From Agarophyton chilense (Eukaryota; Rhodophyta; Florideophyceae; Gracilariales; Gracilariaceae): a stretch of 64,000 bases of DNA. This document shows positions 32,801 through 42,749 of the stretch, one piece after another. Each line of letters opens with the position of its first letter. Within the stretch, counting starts at the first letter, position 1. Under the pieces are notes generated by a model. The model searched no databases, was not told the origin of the DNA, and worked only from the letters and a program-made list of their open reading frames with translations. Made by a program: the position numbers and the translations under genes. The stretch covers positions 744,001-808,000 of the forward strand of contig JARGXX010000096.1 in assembly GCA_030374765.1 (NCBI GenBank), written 5' to 3'.

Positions 32801-33628
32801 ATGGCGACAGATGGTGGCGGCGGCGGCGACGACGACGAGTCGGAGAGGCGGCGCACGATGACGCGAGAGCGGCGGCGCAGACGCGACGCGCGCGGCACGA
32901 CGACAGCGACGTCGGCGGCTGCGGTGGCGGCGGCGGCGGCGGCGTGCGCGCTACTGCTGGTGGCAAGCGGCGCGCTGGTGAGCGGGGCGACGGTGGTGGC
33001 GGCGTGGCACGCGGTGCGCGCTCGGCGGCCGCACCAGCAGTCGCTCACGTTCCACGCGGCGGCGCACTCGACGCTTGAAGCGAACGCGTCGCTCGCGCAC
33101 GCCGCGCTGCAGCGCTTCGCCGTCGTTTCCATGGAGCTTCTTCTGCAGCTGCCCGAGACGCGCGTCAACCAGCAGCACGCCGTGTTCGGAGTGTCCACCG
33201 CGCTGCACGCCGACGCTCAGCCGACGGCTCTGGCGACGGCGCGCGCGCGCGGCGCGCAGAAGTTTCGCTCGCCGTGCGCGCGCGCGCTACGCGCGTTGGC
33301 GCTGGCCGTGCCGCTGTTGCTGGGCGCGCCGGTGGAGACGCAGCGCGTGCGCGTGGCGCTCATGACGCAGCGCGTGCGGCGCGACGCGCCGGTGCCGACG
33401 CGGTTGAGAGTCACCATTGACGCGCCGCTTCACGTGGCGGCTGCGTCGCTCCGCGTGCGCGGCACGCCGCGCTCGGTGCGCGTCGTGCTTGCGCATCGCG
33501 CGCGCGCGCTGCTGGCCGCCGCGCTGGCCTTTACTGCCTTTGTGGCGCTGGCTGCCGCGGCCGTGCTGCTTGTAGCGCGCCGCGCGTGGCGCGCGCTGCG
33601 CCCCGCCGTCGCCGCAGTCACTGGCTGA
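32801..33628 (+). CDS. Seipin family protein (lipid-droplet biogenesis)
   Basis: 275 codons without introns, from an ATG. Seipin is an ER membrane protein that sits where lipid droplets bud and helps load triacylglycerol. Visible layout: an acidic then Arg-rich N-terminus, membrane segment 1 (about 37-69), a lumenal domain, and membrane segment 2 (about 236-259). Family motifs are present: LLLQLPETRVNQQHAVFGV (about 113-131, the LPES...N...G.F.V motif), a SPCARALRAL stretch (arginine-rich helix), VPLLLGAPVETQRVRVAL and RVTIDAPLHVAAASLRV. Length fits the short seipins of algae and fungi. The gene is extremely GC-rich and heavy in Ala and Arg codons. It converges on the next gene with 309 bp between stops. 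The name seipin is inferred from motif order only. Confidence 0.8.
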   Translation: MATDGGGGGDDDESERRRTMTRERRRRRDARGTTTATSAAAVAAAAAACALLLVASGALVSGATVVAAWHAVRARRPHQQSLTFHAAAHSTLEANASLAHAALQRFAVVSMELLLQLPETRVNQQHAVFGVSTALHADAQPTALATARARGAQKFRSPCARALRALALAVPLLLGAPVETQRVRVALMTQRVRRDAPVPTRLRVTIDAPLHVAAASLRVRGTPRSVRVVLAHRARALLAAALAFTAFVALAAAAVLLVARRAWRALRPAVAAVTG

Positions 33629-33937
33629 TGGCCAGCACCATCATGTTGCCCGTCCCCGCCGCGTCTTCCTCTTGTTTCTGTCAAGTCGGCCTCGTCCGTC
33701 ATATATCTCCGCGCCGCTCCACTTACGCGTCGCGTGCACTTCGCGCGTTGCGCTGCCGTGCAATCCCATTGGTGCCTGTCGCCGCGCGCCACGTTTTCCG
33801 GATTTGTAGTCTTCTTCGGCCTCGCCCAGTCGCCATTGCGCCCTCCCGATCGCTCCGCCCCCGCCGCCCTGCCTCGTATCGTCTTCCCCACGGAAGCTTT
33901 CCAAGGGTATTGCACCCCACACTAAGCTTTTCTCTCG

Positions 33938-36469
33938 CTACAGCCCTTGCAACACCGACAGAGACCAACACCCCACCTCGGAATCGTCATCCGCAACCGG
34001 TGCATCCATCAACTCCATCCGCTCCTGCTTGCCCAACTCCTCCATGCCCTCCCCCTTTGCATTCCTCTCCCCGACCACCACCCCGGCTTCCCGCAAACTG
34101 GCCTCAACGCTTGCGTCCAGCAATTGCTGCAATTCATCCGCAAGCAAAGGCTCCTCCAGCTCCCCGAGCGCGCTCACTCCGAACGCCGCCCGCGCCTCAT
34201 CCCGTGGCGCCGTTGCCGCCTTCTTGCCGCCCCCGCGCTGTTTGCCCCCAAACCACTCGTGCTCTGCCCCAAACAACGCCTCATCGAGCTCGAGTGATTC
34301 CCAAATCGACCCCTTCGTGCCCACTTCTTGCACGCCGCCCGCAATCAGCGCCGCAACACCCTCACTTGCTCCGCGTTGCGCCGCCACACCCTCGCCCACC
34401 GTCTTCACCGCCTTCTGCCCACCTTGAGCACCACCCTCTGCCACGCTCCCCTTGGCGTGCACATAATCTCTGCCCTCCACACCCCCACCGCACTGCTCCC
34501 CCAAACATGCGCCCACGCGTGGCGCACGCTTCTCACAGAGCGCTGCGCCACCGCACGCATGGCCTTGGCCTTGCTCACACCCCACTACCGCAAGCACCGG
34601 CGCCACCCCATGCACCTCCTGTGCGTCAAGCACATCCATCCCCGGCTTTGCAACGTCGACGCTCACAGCCCCGGGTGCCACATTACCTGTTTCCTCCTTG
34701 GCATTGCCCTGCTGTGCCGCCCCGCTGTGGCGTATCATCTCGCGTAAGTCGCCGCCATGCCTCTGCATCTGGGCCACAAGCTCCTGTTTGCTTCTGGCCA
34801 ACACCACTCTTTCTTCCGTCCTCGCTTTCTTCGGCTTGGAGCCGATCTCGTCCTTTCGGTGGCGTTTGGTGATCCTTTTCACCCTTCCCTTCTTCTTTGG
34901 CACACGCTCGGCGCCGCGCCTGCTGTCGCCCATCGGCGCAGGCAATGCTAGGCTGCCAGCACCACCAACTGCAGCAGCAGCACCCGTGCTCAACCCGTGG
35001 TGCCCTTCGGCGAGCGGCTGTTGCGCCACAGCCGTGCTCAAGCCTTGGTGCCCCTCGGCGAGCGGCTGCCGCGCCACAGCCATGCTCAAGCCTTGGTGCC
35101 TCCCGGCAAACGGGTTTTGCGCCACCGCCTTGCCACCCGACGTAATTGGCACAGCGGTCGGCCTGGGCTCGCCCAGTGGCGCACCACTACAGGCTGCTGC
35201 CTTCTCGGCCGCTTCGGAGCCGTTGGCAACTGGCTCATCACCACTGCTTTTCTTCTTTCTGTGGTTGATCAGCTTCAACCTGCGCCGCTTTGATGTGCGG
35301 TTGTAGATGGCGCACTGAGCGTAAGGCGGGCACTCATCCCGGCAGTGTGTGCAGAGCCACTCGCCAGCTCCCGCATTTCGGACTGCCTCCTTATCCCACT
35401 TGTGCTTCTCGAAGCATTTGTGGCAGATTACTTTCCTGCATCTCGCCTGAAGCAGGTTTCCACACTTGAAATGCGGGAATTCCGGATCAGGGCGCCGCGA
35501 GCAGATGTGACAATACTGGCTCGGAGTTGGTTGCGAGTATGTCCTAGGCTTCCGCTTTGTCCCGCGGCGCCCGGCACTCTGGCCCTCGGAAGCCGTTTCA
35601 CGAGCCTTTTCCCCCGCGCTGCCGACGCTCTCCTTGCTGTCAGCGGGACGAATGTCCGAGAGCGTCGCTGACGGTTCCACGGGAATCGACGGCACCGAAA
35701 AGTGCAAGGAGTCACCCTGCGTGGACTGATCCGGGTGCGCCGGGGACCCCTGTTGCTTGTAGGGTCCCGTGTGCGGCCTAGTGGCCCCGGTCGCCACTGC
35801 AGTGGCCTGCCCGTTTCCCACGACGATGGCTTCACCAACTTGAGCTCTCTCGTCGGGCTTGTACGCTTGGGCGGCCGCCATCCGCATGTTGCCGGAAGCT
35901 AGTGGGGGGGTGGGGGCTACAGCTGGCGCGTAGTTGCCAGCGAGCCGCGTCAGCACCCCGTGCGTGTCCGCTTGGAGAATGGCGTCGTAAATTGATGGCT
36001 GCGGCTGTGGGATGGACACATTGCCCGTGCTCAAGTGGCCCACGTTTGCCGGCTGCTCACCAAGACTTGGCGTCGAGCTCGCGCCATAGCCGTTTCCAAA
36101 GCCGAAGTGAACTGGCGGCGTGAGGCCTCGGAACATCGAGTGCCCATCAAGCTGAGAGCCGCCGAACAATCCACTCACGCCTGGCAGCACAATGGTGTCG
36201 TTGGGGTGGCTGAGCTGGATGGATTGCCACCCCATCCCAAGCAACGGAGGTTGCCCAGTATGGGTGATGGGATCAATGACACCGGTTGCTGCTGGGTCAA
36301 CGCTTCTGCCCGGAATGACCATCGGGCCCTTGACTGTCGAAGGATTAGGGACAAACCAAGCATTTGGAAGTTGGACGTTGTGACCAACAGCCTCAGGATT
36401 CGAGGGGCGCATGCCCTGGCTGTCGGTAGATGCGGCGGGGGTAGCAGCCCAATTCCTGCTGTTTTCCAT
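33938..36469 (-). CDS. CDCA7-type zinc finger protein (zf-4CXXC_R1)
   Basis: 843 codons without introns. I place the start at ATG 36469; the frame is open further up only from non-ATG codons. About 319-385 is a cysteine-rich domain with CHIC, CGNLLQARC, CHKC and CTHC pairs and trailing Cys, the pattern of the zf-4CXXC_R1 domain of CDCA7/R1 proteins. CDCA7 partners the HELLS remodeller in DNA methylation in other eukaryotes. Basic stretches before and after (GRRGTKRKPR, TSKRRRLKL, KKKGRVKRITKRHRKD) look like nuclear signals. Around 440-490 three tandem copies of about 18 residues occur (QPLAEGHQGLSTAVA type). The long N-terminal third is Gly/Pro/Ser-rich and the C-terminal third Glu/Ala/Gly-rich. 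The first Cys pair has CHIC where CHQC is usual. Role in chromatin is inferred. Confidence 0.78.
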   Translation of the reverse strand: MENSRNWAATPAASTDSQGMRPSNPEAVGHNVQLPNAWFVPNPSTVKGPMVIPGRSVDPAATGVIDPITHTGQPPLLGMGWQSIQLSHPNDTIVLPGVSGLFGGSQLDGHSMFRGLTPPVHFGFGNGYGASSTPSLGEQPANVGHLSTGNVSIPQPQPSIYDAILQADTHGVLTRLAGNYAPAVAPTPPLASGNMRMAAAQAYKPDERAQVGEAIVVGNGQATAVATGATRPHTGPYKQQGSPAHPDQSTQGDSLHFSVPSIPVEPSATLSDIRPADSKESVGSAGEKARETASEGQSAGRRGTKRKPRTYSQPTPSQYCHICSRRPDPEFPHFKCGNLLQARCRKVICHKCFEKHKWDKEAVRNAGAGEWLCTHCRDECPPYAQCAIYNRTSKRRRLKLINHRKKKSSGDEPVANGSEAAEKAAACSGAPLGEPRPTAVPITSGGKAVAQNPFAGRHQGLSMAVARQPLAEGHQGLSTAVAQQPLAEGHHGLSTGAAAAVGGAGSLALPAPMGDSRRGAERVPKKKGRVKRITKRHRKDEIGSKPKKARTEERVVLARSKQELVAQMQRHGGDLREMIRHSGAAQQGNAKEETGNVAPGAVSVDVAKPGMDVLDAQEVHGVAPVLAVVGCEQGQGHACGGAALCEKRAPRVGACLGEQCGGGVEGRDYVHAKGSVAEGGAQGGQKAVKTVGEGVAAQRGASEGVAALIAGGVQEVGTKGSIWESLELDEALFGAEHEWFGGKQRGGGKKAATAPRDEARAAFGVSALGELEEPLLADELQQLLDASVEASLREAGVVVGERNAKGEGMEELGKQERMELMDAPVADDDSEVGCWSLSVLQGL

Positions 36470-37700
36470 CTCAACAAACACCAATGCTCACAGCGTTTTC
36501 GGACGCGGAATGCTTTTCTCAATGCCAAGAAGATTATCAGTATCCACAAGGATACAGAGAAACCACTAGAAATGCAAATAGTTGAATGGGCGGAAACTTT
36601 CCCAGCCTGAAGCACTCAAAGACGAACAGATGTGGATGCTGCTCGCGTCCGATGGGTGGGGAGAGGAAGGGCGGAAGAAGGGCGAGCCACCGCCTCTAAA
36701 TAGATGACAGAGGGGAGGGGTTTCGGGAGCGAACTGAGCTCGACTCTCATGAATCGGAGAGTGCGACAATTCAGTTGACGTACTATGTCAAAGTGCATTA
36801 TCTTCTGAAAGTCCTCGTGGCGCATTGACGGTTGACCAATGGCGAGCAAAACTCCCTGTCTGTAGCTCCTCACCGTGAGAGAACAACGGGAGAGAAGGTA
36901 CAACCAACGGCTATGGTGAGGGGAAAAAGGCAGACAAGGATCCATCAGCGTACGTCGTGAATCGCAAAACATGGACCATGTGCCGTGAATCGTAAACCCT
37001 GGGCTGAGAATTAAGTTGTACTGATCTGCTCCATTCCAAATTGTTGGGAGCGGAAGAAGCGTCAAAAGATATCAAGATATTATACCAGAAAAAGAGTTTC
37101 TAATCGCGAGAAAGACCGTACTGAGCGCAGAAAACATGCTCCTCCCGCCCCCGAGTACAAAATTATTGACAGGTCGAGCGGGCTCTTTGCATCAATAACC
37201 ATGAGCTGCCGCCAGTAGCTGTTTCGCAACCTACCCTTCGCATGTCAGCGAGGTTGGGGATTTTCCGTTCAGTGAGATTTGCTACTTTGAAAGGACAAAA
37301 TAAGCTGACACTTTGGAGTAACTCAAGCATATCACTCCCCCAGTGCGCGGAGAAAAGTGAATGCATCGCAAAACCGCCGCACTTTCTCTCGCAGTGTGTG
37401 TGTCTTTCAACCGTACAGTGTACGCTTGTCCCTCTTGCCGAAGAAGACTCCAAAAGAGAGGATGGAACGCTGACACTGTTTTCAAAATCCTCCAGATTTG
37501 CTCTAGCAATCTGGCTTGGAAATCACACACCAAAACCGCAATGCAAAAACAAGCCGCTCGCCTCAAGGATGTTCGGATCAATTGCAAGTGCCCCATATTC
37601 CAAAGATGTGCGATGAGGATGTTGATCGCTGTCCAACTCTTGTTTTCTAAGGTCCTTCAGTATATTGTTGGGGGGGCCACTATACCCGACCAGTTTGGGA
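36470..37700. other. Intergenic region, no gene seen
   Basis: About 1.2 kb between the start of the CDCA7-type gene and the 3' end of the SF3B4 pseudogene. Short frames occur on both strands but show no motif. The part next to 36470 should contain the promoter of the CDCA7-type gene; no clear TATA box is visible. Confidence 0.6.
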
Positions 37701-37720
37701 CGCGGGGTTGCACCGGATAA

Positions 37721-38460
37721 TCATATGACGGTGGCTGGTACATTGGAATACGCGCATTTGGTGGATACGTTGGGGTTGTATGAGGCGGAAGAGGGTGCGG
37801 GGTGGCGGCTTGGAGGCTTGTCCGAAAACAGAGTGTTGGGGCGTAGATGTTTTTCAAGGTCAGCAGCTCGACGGGCTTCCGCCCCTTTAGCCGCCAAAAT
37901 TCGTTCGGCCTGGGAACCATGTCTCTCCCGTTTCTCCGAATCCTTTTTGAAAGCGTACTGAACAGTGACAGGAGTGTTGCAAACGTATTGACCATTCATT
38001 ACTGCGATAGCAGCATCGGAGTGCTCGAAGCAGGAGTACTTAACGAAACCATATCGCTTCGATTGGTTGGTGTTGGGTCCCGCGTGGTAAATGGCGCTTC
38101 TATCAAGGGGCCAAACGCTGAAAAAGCGTCATGCAATAATTCCTCGTCGACATTGTCCACCAAATTGCCAATGAAAAGGTTTGCGCCGACGTCTTGGGTG
38201 CGACGCTCCACGGTGGACTGAGAGACGCGAATTGGCTTTGAATCAAGCTGGACAAGATTGAGCACCTTTGAGGCGTACAGGGCGTCTAGTGGGGTGTAAA
38301 ACTGTCACAAGAACCGTAGCGAAAATGCTCGCCCGTGATGCGATTGCGCGGGATGTACACATGACGGACGGGGGCAGCTTGGACTAGAGCTCCTGCAAGA
38401 GGGCATCTGATACCTTGTCATCGAGTGTTCGTACATAAAAGCGGCTGCTGCTTGGTCATC
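37721..38460 (-). pseudogene. SF3B4-like splicing factor pseudogene (two RRMs)
   Basis: SF3B4 (SAP49) is a subunit of the SF3b part of U2 snRNP. RRM1 is readable in pieces from about 38440 (YVRTLDDKVSDALLQEL, then a TAG, HVYIPRNRITGEH in another frame, LNLVQLDSKPIRVSQ). RRM2 is 38180-37950 ([28 protein letters not shown], then after a one-base shift near 38068 [27 protein letters not shown]). The family-specific [23 protein letters not shown] follows, then a Pro-rich end. RRM1 has a stop and at least one shift and RRM2 has a shift. SF3B4 is essential in studied eukaryotes, so a good copy should exist elsewhere. Undetected introns or assembly errors are less likely explanations. Confidence 0.8.
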
Positions 38461-38808
38461 GTTGGCAGTCAGCAATGGGTTACCTTACCTGCGCATACGG
38501 ATCCAGTTGGCGCAATGCAGCGCTCCGGTTGGCTCACCCCCTGCCCATTCGTGTGTGCCTCGTTGCCGTCTGGTTGTCACTTTTTTTGTGAGGCTGCCAG
38601 TCGCAGCGCTCACTAGCCCGCGACAAACATCGACGCCCATATCTCACGCTCGCACCGCTGCCCCAACGTACGCCTTGCCCTCGCCTTCGGCTTCGCCTTC
38701 ATTCGGTTTAAACCCACCACCACCACACGGGTTGCAACCTCTCCTCGATGCTTCACTGCATCACCATCCAGCCGACACGCACCATTTTTTGCCCTCAGCG
38801 CCGCCACC
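38461..38808 (+). promoter_or_regulatory. Upstream region of the NLR-like gene
   Basis: About 350 bp of pyrimidine-rich sequence with CCACCACCAC and CTTCGCCTTC simple runs and no gene. The start codon sits in CCGCCACCATGG, a near-perfect Kozak context. No TATA box is evident. Confidence 0.5.
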
Positions 38809-41800
38809 ATGGATCCTCCGGCGTTTCAGGACCTGTTTGCGGTGCTTCAAAAGCTCGAGACCACTGTGAACAGGTTCTTCGAACGCAAGGATATTGCCCA
38901 AGATAACAAGACGAAGCTTCGCCAACTGCGAAGTCAGTACAGTGGTGCGAATGATATGATTCGACAGCTTGAAGGCTTGTCAACCCCCGACTTCGTAACA
39001 CTCGCAAGGTTGTCGCGTTTTTATGACGTTTTGAAACAAAACTCCGTCGAACTCAACGACTTGCAGTCAGATATCGACAAAGCTACGGTACTAAATCGAG
39101 TCCGCCGAATGGAAAAAGTATTGGGGCAGTGCCAGACGGATGTGAACGAGTTCTTCCAATTCCTAACTGACAACGTCTCTCCGACGCTTAGAGATGCACA
39201 GAATTCGGGCCAAGATAGGTACTTACTGGATAACAACGTGCCACCCAACCCACCCCGACTGACTCTGGACTACAGCACTACCACCACATGCGAGGGAGAA
39301 CTGAAAAAAGCAATTCTGGACGACAAGTCCGAGAATCGCATTGTTGCTGTTCTCGCCACCGGGAAAGGTGGCGTTGGCAAAACATGCGCTCTGCGAGGCC
39401 TTGCGTCCGACAAAGAAGTCAAGGAACGATTTCCTGGTGGTACTCTTTACATTCAACTTGGCAATGATGCCACACTATCGACGATCATACAGGGTATCGC
39501 AAGTATTGTAGAACGGACAAACGGTTCACGGCTGGCGGAACAGGTAAGAGCTTCCAAAACGCTGCAAGAGGCATCGGACAAGGCCTCTATATGGTTCAGA
39601 CCTCATAAGTGTCTGTTTCTTGTAGATGACATATGGTGGTTGAACGGCATTGATTCCAGTGTGTTCACCCTACTTTGCACAATGGTGAACGAAGGCAGTC
39701 GACTGGTGTACACCACGAGAGACAAGCGTTTTCTGGGACAAACTGATAAGCGGATTGAGTTTTCGGAGAAAGAAGCCCATGGCGAGTTAGCCAGACGTAT
39801 GCTGATGAGGCATGCTGGTTTTGGTGCAGAGCACAGGCTTGACGCCGTGAACAAGAATGCCTTCGAATCTATTCTTCACATATGCCAGGGGCTCCCACTT
39901 GCACTTGGCATTGCTGGAGGCTCAGTATGGAAGTATTCTCATGAGCAGTATGTAGATCAAGAGCAGAATGCATGGTCCGATTTTCATCGAGATCTGTTGT
40001 CGAAGCGAAAAGACTTGCTGGATATCCCTGCGGCGGGATACGGCACTCTTACGAACATTGTGGATGTTTCCCTTGAAGTGCTGGAGATGCGGAGTGAATG
40101 CAGGAACTACCAGAAGCTGTTTCGGGCCTTTTGTGTTGTTCAAAAACAACAGTGTGTTCCGCTCAACATGCTGAAGAACCTGTGGGGCTTGGAGAGCTCG
40201 GCTGAAGTTGAGAAAGTTGTAGAAATGATGAATGGTGTCTCAGTCTTGCAAGTGAGGAGGGAAAGTGGTTTTATATCTGTTCAGCTACACGACTTGGTCT
40301 TAAACACTGCTGTTCTAAAGGCATCAGAAGAGCACGAAGCTCAAATGTTCTTTCGAACTTTAATTCACAACTACATTCGACCTGAGACCACTGAAGACGG
40401 CAACTGGTTGCGAGCAGCGTGGTGGAATACTGGCGATGACGGTTATATTCACAACAATCTTTGCAGAGTACTTCGCAATGCAGGATACGTTGATGAATTG
40501 CTATGGCTACTGTCAAAACCGCAATGGATCGTGATGCGTCTGCAAAACGGCGGGATTTCGGTCGTAGAGCAAGACCTCGAACAAGGAATAGATCTCGCCG
40601 GGGCGGGCAGTACCGAGATCTCGGATGAAAGAAAGCATCTGGAAATCATTGGAAAGGCTGCCCGCATGAGTTGGGGGTATGTTAACAACAATCCGTATGA
40701 AGCGTGGTTTCAGATGCACGGTCGATTGTTGTGGTATGCGACGCAGTGTGAAAAGACTCGAAAGTTTGTCGAGGAGATAGAGCGTAGTGCACCGAGACCG
40801 TGGGCTAAAGCTTCTGTAGGATTTTTGCAACCAGCGGGTGGTGCAATGCTGGATACGATCCCGAGCCTTGGACGTATTATTGGCGTGAGCTATGACGGCG
40901 ACGAAATTGTCCTTTTGGAGCGTCATTATAGGGAGGCTATGCTGGTTGCGAGGTATAACCTTACGAGTGGCACTCGCAATATCCAGAACTTGAGCGTCGA
41001 AAGAGACAGTCTGGATTGGATACTAGACGCCACTTGTTGTGCCTTTTCACTGGACCAAAGGAGGATGGCGACGGGACACCAGAACGGAAAGGTTGTCGTG
41101 TGGGATACCGAAACGGGTGCGATGATGCGTATCCTCGGACATCAATGTGACCGAAGCCCCGATCATGATTGTGCCTCGACACGAGTCCTCGGAAAACTAG
41201 GTGTCCGAAGACGGAGGAGGCTACAGCGAGTTTTCGCGTGTTGCGGAAGTGACGAGCCAAGTGAAGGAGCGTTCAGTGGAGAGGCGGTGAGACAGCCTCG
41301 CACGGGCCACACGGGTCGGGTGACGCGCGTGGCGATGAGCGCGGATGGGACTCGAATCGTGTCCGGGTCATGGGACAGGACAATTCGCGTGTGGGACGCG
41401 CGCAGCGGAGAGGCGGTGGGACAGCCTCTCAGAGGCCACACGGGTACTGTGTTCTGCGTGGCGATGAGCGTGGATGGGACTCGAATCGTGTCCGGGTCAT
41501 CGGACAAGACAGTGCGAGTGTGGGACGCGCGCAGCGGAGAGGCGGTGGGACAGCCTCTCACGGGCCACACGGGTCGGGTGACGTGCGTGGCGATGAGCGC
41601 GGATGGGACTCGAATCGTGTCCGGGTCAAGGGACAAGACAGTTCGCGTGTGGGACGCGCGCAGCGGAGAGGCGGTGGGACAGCCTCGCACGGGCCACACG
41701 GGTCGGGTGTACTGCGTGGCGATGAGCGCGGATGGGACTCGAATCGTGTCCGGGTCATGGAACAGGACAGTTCGCGTGTGGGACGCGCGCAGCGGAGAGG

Positions 41801-42651
41801 CGGTGGGACAGCCTCTCACGGGCCACACGGGTGCTGTGTTCTGCGTGGCGATGAGCGCGGATGGGACTCGAATCGTGTCCGGGTCATCGGACAAGACAGT
41901 GCGAGTGTGGGACGCGCGCAGCGGAGAGGCGGTGGGACAGCCTCTCACGGGCCACACGGGTGCTGTGTTCTGCGTGGCGATGAGCGCGGATGGGACTCGA
42001 ATCGTGTCCGGGTCATCGGACAAGACAGTGCGAGTGTGGGACGCGCGCAGCGGAGAGGCGGTGGGACAGCCTCTCACGGGCCACACGGGTCGGGTGACGT
42101 GCGTGGCGATGAGCGCGGATGGGACTCGAATCGTGTCCGGGTCAAGGGACAAGACAGTTCGCGTGTGGGACGCGCGCAGCGGAGAGGCGGTGGGACAGCC
42201 TCTCACGGGCCACACGGATGATGTGAATTGCGTGACGATGAGCGCGGATGGGACTCGAGTCGTGTCCGGGTCAGTGGACCGTACGGTGCGAGTGTGGGAC
42301 GCGCTCAACGGTCGAGCCGTCGGAGGACCGTTTACTTGCGACGGGATGGTGAGACAGGTCGGTGTGGACGCGCACGGTTCGCGAGTTGAAACGCGTGAGC
42401 ATCCGTCGGGGTTGTGGAGGCTGTGGGACGTGAGTCGAGGCGAGTGCGTGGAGACGTCAGATCATGCGCTGTGGCCGACAGATGATCCATCCCAGTATGC
42501 GCACTCAAATGGCCAGAAACCAGTGCGGGACATACGAGTCATAGACGAAGAGGGCAGGCAGTTGGTACTGGCAACCGTCTCAAATGTGTGGCGCTTGGGC
42601 GACACGTGTTTTTCACGTACGTTTTCTGCAAGTTGTAGAATAGTGAGGTAA
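38809..42651 (+). CDS. NLR-like protein: helical N-terminus, NB-ARC ATPase, WD40 repeats
   Basis: 1,280 codons without introns, starting at an ATG in strong context. The NB-ARC part shows Walker A GKGGVGKT (about 185-192), Walker B LFLVDDIW (about 269-276), GSRLVYTTRD (RNBS-B like) and GLPLALGIAGG (about 361-371). These define STAND ATPases used as intracellular immune or death switches in plants and fungi. The first 170 residues look helical with no TIR motif; an RPW8/MLKL/HeLo-like bundle is possible but unproven. A winged-helix and linker region follows. One degenerate WD unit (about 745-780) precedes eight near-identical 43-residue WD40 units (about 824-1170), a sensor propeller. The nearest domain match in plan is fungal HET-E/HNWD. 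Ligand and function in this organism are unknown. Confidence 0.9.
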   Translation: MDPPAFQDLFAVLQKLETTVNRFFERKDIAQDNKTKLRQLRSQYSGANDMIRQLEGLSTPDFVTLARLSRFYDVLKQNSVELNDLQSDIDKATVLNRVRRMEKVLGQCQTDVNEFFQFLTDNVSPTLRDAQNSGQDRYLLDNNVPPNPPRLTLDYSTTTTCEGELKKAILDDKSENRIVAVLATGKGGVGKTCALRGLASDKEVKERFPGGTLYIQLGNDATLSTIIQGIASIVERTNGSRLAEQVRASKTLQEASDKASIWFRPHKCLFLVDDIWWLNGIDSSVFTLLCTMVNEGSRLVYTTRDKRFLGQTDKRIEFSEKEAHGELARRMLMRHAGFGAEHRLDAVNKNAFESILHICQGLPLALGIAGGSVWKYSHEQYVDQEQNAWSDFHRDLLSKRKDLLDIPAAGYGTLTNIVDVSLEVLEMRSECRNYQKLFRAFCVVQKQQCVPLNMLKNLWGLESSAEVEKVVEMMNGVSVLQVRRESGFISVQLHDLVLNTAVLKASEEHEAQMFFRTLIHNYIRPETTEDGNWLRAAWWNTGDDGYIHNNLCRVLRNAGYVDELLWLLSKPQWIVMRLQNGGISVVEQDLEQGIDLAGAGSTEISDERKHLEIIGKAARMSWGYVNNNPYEAWFQMHGRLLWYATQCEKTRKFVEEIERSAPRPWAKASVGFLQPAGGAMLDTIPSLGRIIGVSYDGDEIVLLERHYREAMLVARYNLTSGTRNIQNLSVERDSLDWILDATCCAFSLDQRRMATGHQNGKVVVWDTETGAMMRILGHQCDRSPDHDCASTRVLGKLGVRRRRRLQRVFACCGSDEPSEGAFSGEAVRQPRTGHTGRVTRVAMSADGTRIVSGSWDRTIRVWDARSGEAVGQPLRGHTGTVFCVAMSVDGTRIVSGSSDKTVRVWDARSGEAVGQPLTGHTGRVTCVAMSADGTRIVSGSRDKTVRVWDARSGEAVGQPRTGHTGRVYCVAMSADGTRIVSGSWNRTVRVWDARSGEAVGQPLTGHTGAVFCVAMSADGTRIVSGSSDKTVRVWDARSGEAVGQPLTGHTGAVFCVAMSADGTRIVSGSSDKTVRVWDARSGEAVGQPLTGHTGRVTCVAMSADGTRIVSGSRDKTVRVWDARSGEAVGQPLTGHTDDVNCVTMSADGTRVVSGSVDRTVRVWDALNGRAVGGPFTCDGMVRQVGVDAHGSRVETREHPSGLWRLWDVSRGECVETSDHALWPTDDPSQYAHSNGQKPVRDIRVIDEEGRQLVLATVSNVWRLGDTCFSRTFSASCRIVR
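41279..42322 (+). repeat. Eight near-identical 129-bp WD40 repeats
   Basis: Each unit is 43 codons (GEAVGQPL, GHTG.V, VAMSADGTRIVSGS, TVRVWDARS). Units 5 and 6 look identical in DNA, as do units 3 and 7. Differences cluster at the residue after GHTG (R, T, A), two residues on (T, F, Y), the next residue (R, C), and the two after SGS (W, S, R, then D, N). The last unit is the most diverged. The repeats leave long open frames on other strands, which are shadows. Confidence 0.92.
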
Positions 42652-42749
42652 CTACCAAACAGCATCATCACGCGAACAGTACACAAGATAGGCGACAACG
42701 TAAGGACGAAGTAATGTGAACAGGTAGTGCCTTCCACTCACAGTTTATG

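Noticed and set aside
32643..33208. Several ORFs overlapping the start of the seipin-like gene on both strands
   Set aside because: GC-rich shadows without motifs; only the 32801 frame shows membrane segments and family motifs.
33586..34872. 428-codon plus-strand ORF antisense to the CDCA7-type gene, and other long frames up to 35306
   Set aside because: Pro/Arg/His-rich shadow of a GC-rich gene; no motif, and it overlaps the end of the seipin-like gene.
41163..42308. 381-codon minus-strand ORF and 283-codon plus-strand ORF (41370-42221) overlapping the WD40 repeats
   Set aside because: The 129-bp unit has no stop in these frames, so repetition makes long shadows. The real frame is the 1,280-codon NLR-like gene.
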